Source: Marinomonas spartinae
Lineage (GTDB): Bacteria; Pseudomonadota; Gammaproteobacteria; Pseudomonadales; Marinomonadaceae
Reading direction: 5' to 3'
Length of the DNA stretch: 64,000 nt
Assembly: GCF_016461715.1 (NCBI RefSeq)
Contig: NZ_JAEMUI010000004.1
Span: 1-64,000, forward strand
Positions 16,828-25,351 of the stretch are shown here, in pieces. Both the position numbers and the translations under genes were made by a program. The notes under the pieces were generated by a model, which did not search any database, had not been told where the DNA came from, and worked only from the letters and a program-made list of their open reading frames with translations. Within the stretch, counting starts at the first letter, position 1, and the number at the start of each line of letters is the position of its first letter.

Positions 16828-17415
16828 TTACTGCGACGGTTCACAGGTTAAATCCACCCAAGTCTCAATGCCTCGCTCTTTGCCATCGTGACTAATGGGC
16901 GTACAACTCTCTGCCAATTTGCCAGAAAGACGCAGTAATCCTTCTTCCAACGGCACCATGGCAAAGTAATATTCTGGATCACCAAAAGCGATACTCAAGG
17001 TGGACTGATTGAGATTCACTGGCGTCTTTAACGTCACTTTGAGATTCACCCAGAGCAGCTTATTCTTAAAACCAAAATCAGTGATCTTTACTTCTTTTGG
17101 CTTCACGTCTTTTTTGTTCACTTTGAGATGGACAAAATAGTCGTTTTTCTTAAGGTTCTGCAAGCCTTTTAATAACTCCTGGCGCTCCTCACCCGTTAAC
17201 TGACCATCGCCATTCGTATCGTAGTTTTCCAGCAAACTAACAGAGGTAAACGCATCCATTGACCAGGTCGCGTTAAACGTTTGGATCGTTGGAGTATCCA
17301 CCGTGATTTGATATTGAGAATCCACCCAGATATGGGGATGAGCCAGTGCCTGACTCGCCCCTAACAGCGTCCCTAAAACAAGCACTATACCGCGCAACAC
17401 CGACAATGAAGACAA
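16828..17415 (-). CDS. zevA: Periplasmic DUF1007 protein, ZevA-like
   Basis: 195 residues. The start is TTG 17415, preceded by GGAG inside the end of thrB. A signal peptide ends at QALA and the mature protein begins HPHIWVDSQYQI, the hallmark of DUF1007. It includes an EF-hand-like NYDTNGDGQLT segment (about 64-74) followed by the typical beta-rich domain. In Haemophilus, ZevA pairs with ZevB for zinc scavenging. Here it is separated from zevB by the LysE and MarC genes and is tightly linked to thrB, five bases apart, so it is not behind the Zur box itself. Confidence 0.83.
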   Translation of the reverse strand: MSSLSVLRGIVLVLGTLLGASQALAHPHIWVDSQYQITVDTPTIQTFNATWSMDAFTSVSLLENYDTNGDGQLTGEERQELLKGLQNLKKNDYFVHLKVNKKDVKPKEVKITDFGFKNKLLWVNLKVTLKTPVNLNQSTLSIAFGDPEYYFAMVPLEEGLLRLSGKLAESCTPISHDGKERGIETWVDLTCEPSQ

Positions 17416-17420
17416 GGTTA

Positions 17421-18377
17421 CTACTCCATCAAGGCAGGTGCATAGCGCACTCGCGCCTCTAAAATACGTTGAAATTCGCGCGGATCGTGTTGCTGAGCCA
17501 AGCGTTCAGGATCATGCTTTGCCTTATGCCAAGCTTCCAAACGAGATAACCAGAAACGCAATGCGGCAATGCGTAGCATATAAGGCCAAGCGGCAATCTC
17601 CTCAGCACTCGGCTCTCGCTCATGTATGTAAGCGTTCACTAATGAGCGATACTTTTCCATATCCAGCTCACCGGTAGCCATGTCAGAACACCAATCATTC
17701 ACTACAATCGCAAAATCGTACATGGTCCAAGCATAGCAGGCATTATAAAAATCAATAATCGCGGATAACTGCCCATTCTCAAATAATGTGTTGTTGTAGA
17801 AAAGGTCGCCGTGAATGGTCGTCTTCGGTAAATGGTCATGCTGAGCAATAAACACGTCAAACTCCGCCACTTGCGCCATCAACAGCGTGGCTTGTTCAGG
17901 CTCTAACTCATGTTCAATGGCTTTGCTCGTTTCGCGCCACCAGTTGATACCACGATGACTTTCACGATGCTCGGCAAAATCTTCTCCGGCCACATGCAGC
18001 TTGGCCAACGCCGCCCCCATCAAGCGGCACGAATCCACATCCGTTTCTTTTAATTCACTCCCGGGGAAGCAATCAACAATAATAGTGGGGCGCCCCTTCA
18101 CCACACGCAAACGTTCCCCATGAATATCGATCAATGCCGCTGGTACGTTAAAGCCTTTATGCTTTAAATGCGCCACCACATTCAAGAAATACGGCACCTC
18201 TTCAAATTCGAACTCTTCAAACAAAGTCACCACATACTTTCCTGTGGTGGTTGTAAGAAAGTAATTGGTGTTTTCTACACCACCAGCAATTCCTTTAAAG
18301 GAAACCAGTTCACCTAAATAATAATCAGCCACAAGGCCGCGCATGTCAGAGTCCGAGAGGGAAGTGTAAACAGCCAA
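17421..18377 (-). CDS. thrB: Homoserine kinase (type II, ThrB)
   Basis: 318 residues, the standard length of the choline-kinase-like homoserine kinase. TTG start at 18377, preceded by AGGTAG. Motifs: FKGIAGGVENTNYFL (nucleotide loop), KTTIHGDLFYNNTLF (catalytic Asp in HGDL) and SAIIDFYNACYAWTMYDFAI (DFG-like). It phosphorylates homoserine in threonine synthesis. The thrB-polA proximity resembles that in pseudomonads, though here a diguanylate cyclase gene and a long gap lie between. Confidence 0.93.
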   Translation of the reverse strand: MAVYTSLSDSDMRGLVADYYLGELVSFKGIAGGVENTNYFLTTTTGKYVVTLFEEFEFEEVPYFLNVVAHLKHKGFNVPAALIDIHGERLRVVKGRPTIIVDCFPGSELKETDVDSCRLMGAALAKLHVAGEDFAEHRESHRGINWWRETSKAIEHELEPEQATLLMAQVAEFDVFIAQHDHLPKTTIHGDLFYNNTLFENGQLSAIIDFYNACYAWTMYDFAIVVNDWCSDMATGELDMEKYRSLVNAYIHEREPSAEEIAAWPYMLRIAALRFWLSRLEAWHKAKHDPERLAQQHDPREFQRILEARVRYAPALME

Positions 18378-18913
18378 GTTTCTACCTATAAATCGTTAAA
18401 AAGAAGTCGAAGAACATCATAAAGAGACCTTTTTATCCTATTAGAGCCATGTCCGACTCGATGAATACGTTGCTCAAATCCATTGTTCGCCCCGTTTTTA
18501 CCAACACGGTTACAGAGCAAAGGTCTCAACACGCCTATGCTCCACAATAAGCATCAAAAGGTCAATTTGTTCTATGTAATTCTGTCGTTTGCCTAAAAAA
18601 TTTTTCTTATCTGAGCAATTTGTCGATTTGGCATCTAAACTTACTTTTCAGGTTTAGCGACTAAACGGGCTAGAGCGGCTTAGCCCAAACAAAATAGCAA
18701 TTCCAATAGAACCTTCTTATACTAAAGAGACAACCTTATGAACAAAATCAAGAGGACGGCGTCAATAAAGACACCATAAAGAAGCAAAGCTAAAGGTTAA
18801 CGCTCACTATAGATTAGGTGAAAACAGGAAGCAGAAGTGTCAATTAATCAAATCAGTCCATATAAACACGGTCTTTTTTATCCAATTCAATAAGCAACAC
18901 TCGGAGTCACCCT
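18378..18913. other. Intergenic region between thrB and a diguanylate cyclase gene
   Basis: 536 bases between divergent genes. I see a short hairpin at 18667-18686 (GGGCTA / TAGCCC) and a distant 9-base inverted repeat (GAGACCTTT 18424, AAAGGTCTC 18519). No convincing gene or RNA was found, though a small RNA could be missed. Confidence 0.5.
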
Positions 18914-19990
18914 TTGAGACTAAAAGCAGAGGAAAGCAAACTAGCCATCGCCGCTTTATATAGGGTTCTTGGAGCCTCCCTTGTGTGCTGTCTATTCTAT
19001 AACGTTTTCTTTTTTTATTTTCCTTCTAAATACCTATTCGATACCATCGCTCCGCGGCTCATTATGTTGTCCTGCCTAGCGCTATTGATCTATTTTTATG
19101 TCAACCCTAGGGCACACTTCAAAAATACGGTTAGAGCCTTCATTGCCCTAGTGATAATGTCCTTTGTTCCACCGAGTCTTTATTTTATTGTCATGGCATG
19201 GCAAGGCAAATGGCTGTTAATAGAAAGGCTTCCCCCAACATCCGGCATTACCTTATCCTTGTTAATTCTAGGATTAATGATGCTACCAAGAAAACAAAAA
19301 AAATACGTCGTGCTCTCATGGTCAGTGATCGCCATCCCGACGTTTCATTACCTTATTTACCATCCGGCTGAACTGCATACCGAACGGGGCTACGAACTCG
19401 TTTCATTGTTTGGCCCTGCCTGCTTGATACTCTATGTCATCTACCCTTATCAAAGTGGCATCCGTCATCATATGGATGAAATTACCTTTAATTTACGACG
19501 CTCGGAAGCAGAAGCCGATCGTGATTTTTTAACCGACGTATTCAACCGTCGCGGATTACAACATTGGCTGGAACAACTCACAAAAAACGATCAAATCTGT
19601 GTGATACTGATCGATGTGGATCATTTTAAAAGCATCAATGACCGCTACGGGCATACGACTGGCGACAAAGTTCTAATCGAAGTCGCGTCCAGAATGCGCT
19701 CCATCTATTTTGAAAAACACGCCATTGCTCGTTGGGGTGGAGAAGAGTTTATCGTCATCATGGTGAACCCAAAGAAGCAGTCTGCCTCCAATATTGGCTC
19801 CATGTTCCAGGTCGCCCTGAGTAACCTGCCCTATAAAACGGTCGGAAAATTAACCGTTAGTGTAGGTCAATCCGAAATTCACTCCTGTGAACACTTTATG
19901 GATTTACTTGAACAAGCCGATAAAGCCCTCTACTACGCCAAAAATAACGGTCGAAATCAGGCCATTATTTACAATAACACGCTCTCTTAG
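18914..19990 (+). CDS. Membrane-bound diguanylate cyclase (GGDEF)
   Basis: 358 residues from TTG 18914, with TCGGAG seven bases upstream. The N-terminal 185 residues hold six hydrophobic segments, a membrane sensor of no recognised family. The GGDEF domain (about 198-355) has DFLTDVFNRRG, VILIDVDHFKSINDRYGHTTGDKVL and the active loop RWGGEEF, so it should make cyclic di-GMP from GTP. There is no RxxD inhibitory site five residues before the loop. Monocistronic, upstream of polA by 119 bases. Confidence 0.9.
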   Translation: MRLKAEESKLAIAALYRVLGASLVCCLFYNVFFFYFPSKYLFDTIAPRLIMLSCLALLIYFYVNPRAHFKNTVRAFIALVIMSFVPPSLYFIVMAWQGKWLLIERLPPTSGITLSLLILGLMMLPRKQKKYVVLSWSVIAIPTFHYLIYHPAELHTERGYELVSLFGPACLILYVIYPYQSGIRHHMDEITFNLRRSEAEADRDFLTDVFNRRGLQHWLEQLTKNDQICVILIDVDHFKSINDRYGHTTGDKVLIEVASRMRSIYFEKHAIARWGGEEFIVIMVNPKKQSASNIGSMFQVALSNLPYKTVGKLTVSVGQSEIHSCEHFMDLLEQADKALYYAKNNGRNQAIIYNNTLS

Positions 19991-20109
19991 ATTGTGTCTC
20001 ACCCAAGACACGGCCTAGCTAAAGCACTTAATTCCAGTTTGGACTGTAAAAATCATCTCAACCGCTTAGAATAGACCTCATATTTGCCGATTCACAAAGA
20101 GGTTCTATT

Positions 20110-22896
20110 TTGGCTACGGATTCTAAAACAAACACACCACCTATGGTTTTGGTAGACGGTTCATCCTACCTTTATCGAGCATTCCACGCGATTCCACCGA
20201 TGCATACCAGCGATGGTCATCCGACCAACGCCACCCGCGGTGTAATCAGCATGATCCGCAGCCTTATCAAAACCTACCCTGATTCCCCCATGGTGATCAT
20301 CTTTGATGCCAAGGGCAAAACCTTCCGCGACGAGATCTACAGCGACTACAAAGCACACCGTCCGCCCATGCCTGATGACCTTCGCCCGCAAATCGAGCCC
20401 ATTCACCGTATGGTGGAAGCCATGGGCTTGCCACTCGTCATTATTGATGGCGTCGAAGCCGACGACGTCATCGGCACCATTGCCAAGCAAGTGGGCGAGC
20501 AAGGCCGTGAGGTTGTTGTTTCCACGGGGGATAAAGACATGGCCCAGCTGGTCACCGAAAAAGTCACCCTAGTGAACACTATGAACAATACCGTCATGGA
20601 CATCCAAGGCGTCAAAGACAAATTCGGCATTCCACCTGAACTTATCATCGATTACCTCGCACTGATGGGCGACAAAGTCGATAATATCCCTGGCGTACCA
20701 GGGGTTGGAGAAAAAACCGCCCTAGCCTTGCTACAAGGGTTAGGCAGCATCAAAGACATCTACAACCGCTTAGACGAGATTGCCGCTTTGGGCTTCCGTG
20801 GCTCCAAAACCATGGCGAAAAAGATGGAAGACAACAAAGAAATGGCGGAGCTGTCTTACACTCTGGCGACCATCAAATGCGACGTGGAACTGCCCTTTGA
20901 TCCGCAAGACCTGAAAAATGGCGAAACGGACAAAGAAAAACTGCGCGAGTGGTATACCAAGCTGGAATTCAAAACCTGGCTATCTGATCTGGACAAAGCG
21001 CCGAGCGTCGAAACCGCCAGCGATACGGTTGGTAATATTTCTTCTGAACAAAAAGACGGCCAAGTGGACACACCCGTTAAGTCCGACCTCGAAGCCAACT
21101 ACACCACGGTATTGGATAAAGAGACCTTTGCCGTTTGGCTAAAGAAAATCCAAACCGCCGAACTGGTTGCCTTCGACACCGAAACCACCTCGCTGAACTA
21201 CATGGCCGCCGAACTGGTGGGCTTGTCTTTTTCAGTAGAAGCGGGCGAAGCCGCTTACGTTCCCGTCGCCCACGACTACGAAGGCGCCCCCGAACAACTG
21301 GATCGCGATTGGGTGTTAGAACAACTCAAACCTTGGCTCGAAGACGACAGCCAAGCCAAAGTCGGCCAACACCTAAAATACGACGCCAACGTCCTCAATA
21401 ACTATGGCATCACCTTACGCGGCATCGCTTACGACACCATGTTGGAATCCTACGTCTACAACTCCGTGAGTTCCCGTCATGACATGGACACCCTTGCCAG
21501 CAAGTTCCTCGGCCACACCAACGTCAGCTTTGAAGACATCGCCGGCAAAGGCGCGAAACAAAAAACCTTCAACCAAATCGATTTAGAAGTAGCCGCTTTC
21601 TACGCCGCTGAAGACGCTGACATCACCTTGCGCTTGCATCAAGCCATTTGGCCAAAAATCGAAACCACACCCGAATTGGTCAGCATTTTTAAAGACATCG
21701 AATGCCCATTGATTCCCGTCTTGGCGAAAATGGAACAAACTGGCGCCTTAATCGACCCAGAGCTTTTGCATATCCAAAGTGGTGAGATCGCCGGCAAACT
21801 GCAAGAGATCGAGATCAAAGCCCACGAAGAAGCGGGCGAAAGCTTTAACCTTAGCTCGCCGAAACAACTACAAGTGATCCTGTTCGAAAAACAAGGCTTG
21901 CCCGTTATCAAGAAAACCCCCAAAGGCCAGCCATCCACAGCGGAGCCGATCTTGCAAGAACTAGCGCAAGAGTACGAATTGCCGCGTTTGATCATGGAAC
22001 ACCGCAGTCTGTCTAAGTTGAAATCCACTTATACCGACAAATTGCCAGAGATGCTCCAGAAAACGGGCCGCATTCATACCTCTTACCACCAAGCCGTCAC
22101 CGCGACAGGCCGTTTGTCATCAACTGATCCGAACTTGCAGAACATCCCCATTCGTACTACCGAAGGTCGTCGCATTCGCCAAGCCTTTGTGGCACCGAAA
22201 GGTTACAAACTGGTCGCCGCCGATTACTCGCAAATCGAACTGCGCATCATGGCCCACTTGTCCCAAGATAAAGGGCTATTAGATGCCTTCGCCAAAGACG
22301 CCGACGTGCACAAAGCTACCGCCTCGGAAGTCTTCGACGTTAGCTTAGAAGAAGTCACCACTGAACAACGCCGCCGCGCCAAAGCCATCAACTTTGGATT
22401 GATCTACGGCATGTCCGCCTTTGGTCTAGCGAAACAACTGGGTATTGGTCGCCCAGAAGCAGGCAAATACATAAAACGCTACTTCGAACGTTACCCAGGC
22501 GTACAGCAATACATGGAAAACACCCGCGAAGGCGCGAAAGAAAAAGGCTACGTGGAAACCATCTACGGCCGCCGCTTGTACCTGCCAGACATCAAAGCGA
22601 AAAACGCCATGATGCGCCAAGCCGCCGAACGCACCGCGATCAACGCCCCGATGCAAGGCTCCGCCGCCGACATCATCAAACGCGCCATGATCAAGATGCA
22701 CGACTGGCTCGCCGATACCGACCTAGACGTGAAAATGATCATGCAAGTACACGATGAACTCATCTTCGAAGTGGCTGAAAAAGACCTCGACGCCGCCAAA
22801 GAAAAAATCGTCGACATCATGCAGAATAGTAGTCAGATTGATGTGCCATTACTTGTCGAAGCGGGAGTTGGGGATAACTGGGACGAGGCGCATTAA
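20110..22896 (+). CDS. polA: DNA polymerase I
   Basis: 928 residues from TTG 20110, preceded by AGAGGTTC; no ATG with a ribosome-binding site lies nearby. Three domains are complete: 5' nuclease (about 1-300, VLVDGSSYLYRAFHA, STGDKDMAQLV), proofreading exonuclease (about 340-525, FDTETT with Asp356/Glu358) and polymerase (about 550-928, motif A VAADYSQIELRIMAH near 702, motif B RRRAKAINFGLIYG, motif C MQVHDELIFEV near 878). Functions in Okazaki fragment processing and repair. The last 150 or so bases have a diverged, partly deleted second copy at 24540-24686, beyond an Abi gene. Confidence 0.97.
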   Translation: MATDSKTNTPPMVLVDGSSYLYRAFHAIPPMHTSDGHPTNATRGVISMIRSLIKTYPDSPMVIIFDAKGKTFRDEIYSDYKAHRPPMPDDLRPQIEPIHRMVEAMGLPLVIIDGVEADDVIGTIAKQVGEQGREVVVSTGDKDMAQLVTEKVTLVNTMNNTVMDIQGVKDKFGIPPELIIDYLALMGDKVDNIPGVPGVGEKTALALLQGLGSIKDIYNRLDEIAALGFRGSKTMAKKMEDNKEMAELSYTLATIKCDVELPFDPQDLKNGETDKEKLREWYTKLEFKTWLSDLDKAPSVETASDTVGNISSEQKDGQVDTPVKSDLEANYTTVLDKETFAVWLKKIQTAELVAFDTETTSLNYMAAELVGLSFSVEAGEAAYVPVAHDYEGAPEQLDRDWVLEQLKPWLEDDSQAKVGQHLKYDANVLNNYGITLRGIAYDTMLESYVYNSVSSRHDMDTLASKFLGHTNVSFEDIAGKGAKQKTFNQIDLEVAAFYAAEDADITLRLHQAIWPKIETTPELVSIFKDIECPLIPVLAKMEQTGALIDPELLHIQSGEIAGKLQEIEIKAHEEAGESFNLSSPKQLQVILFEKQGLPVIKKTPKGQPSTAEPILQELAQEYELPRLIMEHRSLSKLKSTYTDKLPEMLQKTGRIHTSYHQAVTATGRLSSTDPNLQNIPIRTTEGRRIRQAFVAPKGYKLVAADYSQIELRIMAHLSQDKGLLDAFAKDADVHKATASEVFDVSLEEVTTEQRRRAKAINFGLIYGMSAFGLAKQLGIGRPEAGKYIKRYFERYPGVQQYMENTREGAKEKGYVETIYGRRLYLPDIKAKNAMMRQAAERTAINAPMQGSAADIIKRAMIKMHDWLADTDLDVKMIMQVHDELIFEVAEKDLDAAKEKIVDIMQNSSQIDVPLLVEAGVGDNWDEAH
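22876..22896 (+). repeat. Left copy of 21-bp direct repeat at the polA 3' end
   Basis: The last 21 bases of polA, from AACTGGGACG to the stop TAA, are repeated exactly at 24666-24686. They flank the Abi gene and look like a possible attachment core or homology tract. Confidence 0.8.
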
Positions 22897-22924
22897 AAAT
22901 AACATTTAAAAGCAAGGATGCTTT

Positions 22925-23911
22925 ATGAAATACCAAAAACCTTGGAAATCCTTTGAAGAGCAACTGCAATTGCTCAAAGTTCGTGGAATGAAAATTGGCG
23001 AGCCTAATCAGGCTCGCTCATACCTAGAGCGAATTGGCTATTATCGATTAAGTGCATATTGGTACCCATTTCGCACCTTCCAATTAGAGACGAATAAACA
23101 GAACAATAAACTCATTCTGAAAGCGCAAGATGAATTTCATCCAAACACCCACTTTTTAGATGTCGTAAATCTATATCTATTTGATAAATCTTTGCGTTTG
23201 AGCCTCACCGATGCACTAGAAAGAATCGAAATCGCGCTTAGGGTCGATATGGCCTACTTACTTGGCACTAAAGATGCTTTTGCATATCGAGACAAAACGC
23301 GCTTTCACCCCACATTTGCCAATAAAAAGTTTCGTGGTAAACCTGCCTTTGAGACATGGCAAGAGAAGTACTCGGGATTACTAAAACGCTCTAAAGAAGA
23401 CTTCGTAAAACACTTCCATAGACGGTACCCAGGCGAAGACCTACCAATATGGATAGCGATCGAAATTTGGGATTTTGGCGCTATGTCTCAGCTTTTTTCT
23501 ATGATGCAAACTAAAGATCAGACACAAATTGCTCAGAAATATGGAGTACAAGATTTCTCTGTATTCGCCAGTTGGCTAAGGTCACTAAACTACTTGAGGA
23601 ATATTGTTGCTCATCACAGCAGGCTTTGGAACCGCAACATCATTGATCAGCCTAAACTACCGAACCTTGGTCAGATCAAATGGTGCGACAACTTTATTGG
23701 AAAGCAAGACTTGATCGCTAAGCCATTTCTACTTATCGCGATTGTAAGACACCTTATTTTAGTGATTTGTCCAAATACTCACTGGCATACCAGACTAAAG
23801 CAGATGCTAGAGGGCTTTCCTGAACTAAAATCAGAGAAAACCTGCTCGATTAAAGACATGGGCGCACCAGAAAACTGGCAAGAATGGTGGACACAAAAAA
23901 CCCCCGCGTAA
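22925..23911 (+). CDS. Abi_2-family abortive infection protein (AbiD/AbiF-like)
   Basis: 328 residues with the Abi_2 family layout: N-terminal PWKSFEEQLQLLKVRGMKI, then ARSYLERIGYYRLSAYWYPFR, a central LFDKSLRLSLTDALERIEIALRVDMAY, and the C-terminal LRSLNYLRNIVAHHSRLWNRN, whose RxxxxH-type (RNIVAHH) motif recalls HEPN ribonucleases. Such proteins protect against phage by stopping growth of infected cells. It sits 28 bases after polA and lies inside a segment bracketed by two polA 3' ends. Composition is more AT-rich than polA, consistent with horizontal transfer. No partner antitoxin is visible. Confidence 0.87.
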   Translation: MKYQKPWKSFEEQLQLLKVRGMKIGEPNQARSYLERIGYYRLSAYWYPFRTFQLETNKQNNKLILKAQDEFHPNTHFLDVVNLYLFDKSLRLSLTDALERIEIALRVDMAYLLGTKDAFAYRDKTRFHPTFANKKFRGKPAFETWQEKYSGLLKRSKEDFVKHFHRRYPGEDLPIWIAIEIWDFGAMSQLFSMMQTKDQTQIAQKYGVQDFSVFASWLRSLNYLRNIVAHHSRLWNRNIIDQPKLPNLGQIKWCDNFIGKQDLIAKPFLLIAIVRHLILVICPNTHWHTRLKQMLEGFPELKSEKTCSIKDMGAPENWQEWWTQKTPA

Positions 23912-24088
23912 ACTCCGAAGAGCCAAGAGGCAGGGGCCGTGTTAATTGCAATACTAAAACACTCGCTAGCTTTGTGCAATGTTATAAACACATTGAGACA
24001 TGTTCTCAGAACCTTTTACGGCATTGTAAGCGCCTACGATAGAAAATCCCACCCAGGGACAGTCATCGCAATGATATAGAACAGACAT

Positions 24089-24118
24089 AAAAAAAGAGCA
24101 CGACAAATGCTCTTTTTT
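24089..24118. terminator. Bidirectional intrinsic terminator after the Abi gene
   Basis: A-run plus GAGCA (to 24100) pairs with TGCTC plus T-run (24108-24118) around a 7-base loop. Confidence 0.8.
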
Positions 24119-24170
24119 ATAATGAAAAATGATAGTTCGTGGCAGCCCTTTAGCTCTTTGGGATCAGGGT

Positions 24171-24189
24171 GACTAAACAATGTTTAGTC
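24171..24189. repeat. Perfect palindrome GACTAAACA-a-TGTTTAGTC
   Basis: Nine-base arms around a single central A. Size and symmetry suit a dimeric repressor or a recombination site, but no partner is identified. Confidence 0.5.
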
Positions 24190-24539
24190 TAACCATCAAC
24201 GATGTCACTGGCGAATCATTGGTAGCGCGAGAACATATGAACAATCCAGTAATGAGTCATATGTTAAGCCCTTCTACATGGTCAATTTTAGTACTGACGC
24301 TAACGCATCGCAACCGACAACAAACAGTCCGTGATAAAGAACATTCAGGGAGGGTGTAAAATAACCAAAATAGTCTGCTAGAAAGCTTTTTTAAGCATAA
24401 AAAACTCCTAAGCAAATCAGCCTCAAGTAGCCTCATTGGAAGGAGCCATGTTGGGATTAATTATGTATCAGTCGTTCACTCTTCGCAATACCAAAATAAT
24501 TGGGCTAGATATAAGTGCCAAATTATTATCAAATACATC

Positions 24540-24686
24540 GTGATCAACTTGCACTACTGGCTACAGACCACCGACCTCGACGCAAGGAAAGAGAAAATCG
24601 TCGATATTATGCAGAACAGCAGCCAAATCGACGTACCTTTGCTTGTTGAGGCTGGGGTTGGTAACAACTGGGACGAGGCGCATTAA
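24540..24686 (+). pseudogene. polA: Diverged second copy of the polA 3' end, internally deleted
   Basis: From GTGATCAACTTGCACTACTGG onward the sequence aligns with polA from about 22687. After ACCGACCTCGAC it jumps to the segment coding for KEKIVDIMQNSSQIDVPLLVEAGVGNNWDEAH-stop. The jump corresponds to loss of about 66 bases between two GACCTnGAC repeats of polA. The encoded tail is almost the same protein as the real PolA end, but most third codon positions differ. That suggests it came from, or was left by, a different polA allele rather than a recent copy. It has no start and no catalytic part. Confidence 0.85.
24666..24686 (+). repeat. Right copy of 21-bp direct repeat at the polA remnant
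   Basis: Exact repeat of 22876-22896, ending in the same TAA; the sequences after the stop differ. Confidence 0.8.
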
Positions 24687-24739
24687 GCCTCGTCAAGTCT
24701 TAGGGGATCAGATTCCTTCCATGATCGATAGGTGTAAAA

Positions 24740-25342
24740 TTGAAAGTTCAGCAAATTACTCTCACTGGTAAAATTATACGCTTAGAACCGATGAAACTTG
24801 AGCATGTGGAGGCACTTAGCTTAGTCGGGGTAGCTCCTGAACTGTGGCATTTACAACCTGCACCTATATCCTCACAAGAAGAAATGCATCTTTACGTAGC
24901 TAAAGCACTCAACCAATTTCAGGCTGGTGAAGCGTTACCTTTTGTCATCGTCAGTATTGCAGATGAAAAAATAATTGGCACTACACGATATATGGACATA
25001 TCACCACAAAATCGCAGACTCGAGATTGGAGCAACATGGTTGTCGCCATCACATCAGCGAACGGGCGCTAATACTGAAACAAAATCGCTTCTACTTACCT
25101 ATGCATTTGAAAGTTTAGGCGTACAGCGAATTGTTTTTAAGACCGAGGTTTTAAATGAGAAATCACGTAATGCACTATTGCGGTTAGGAGCAATTGAAGA
25201 GGGAACATTTAGGAAGCATTTGATTGCAACTTCAGGTAGAGCTAGAGATATGGTTTATTTTTCTATCCTTGATCATGAATGGCCACAGATTAAGGAGCGA
25301 CTAAAAATGCTAACGGATAAGTATCTACCGAGACCCGAATAA
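24740..25342 (+). CDS. GNAT-family N-acetyltransferase (RimJ/RimL-like)
   Basis: 200 residues from TTG 24740, with AGGTG nearby. Features of the RimJ/RimL branch: LTGKIIRLEPMKLEHVEAL at the start, IGTTRYMDISPQNRRLEIGATWLSPSHQRTGANTETKSLLLTYAFE (acetyl-CoA loop region) and RIVFKTEVLNEKSRNALLRLGAIEEGTFRKHLI. The usual QRxGxG/A loop reads HQRTGAN. Likely acetylates an amine on a protein terminus or small molecule. It follows the polA remnant and precedes an IS, a typical accessory position. Confidence 0.88.
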   Translation: MKVQQITLTGKIIRLEPMKLEHVEALSLVGVAPELWHLQPAPISSQEEMHLYVAKALNQFQAGEALPFVIVSIADEKIIGTTRYMDISPQNRRLEIGATWLSPSHQRTGANTETKSLLLTYAFESLGVQRIVFKTEVLNEKSRNALLRLGAIEEGTFRKHLIATSGRARDMVYFSILDHEWPQIKERLKMLTDKYLPRPE

Positions 25343-25351
25343 ATAATTTAT

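Larger units (their letters stand above)
23912..24539. other. Non-coding remainder of the Abi-bearing insertion
   Basis: About 630 bases without a supported gene. It has a strong two-way terminator (24089-24118) and a perfect 19-base palindrome (24171-24189). No integrase, excisionase or recombinase frame is present. Confidence 0.6.

Noticed and set aside
18424-18527. Nine-base inverted repeat GAGACCTTT / AAAGGTCTC
   Set aside because: Arms are 86 bases apart and short; no structure or partner supports a function.
18738-18779. Thirteen-codon frame starting ATGAACAAAATC in the thrB intergenic region
   Set aside because: Too short, with no convincing ribosome-binding site or downstream regulated gene.
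22925-23911. Abi gene as half of a toxin-antitoxin pair
   Set aside because: No second small gene is adjacent, so a two-gene system cannot be supported.
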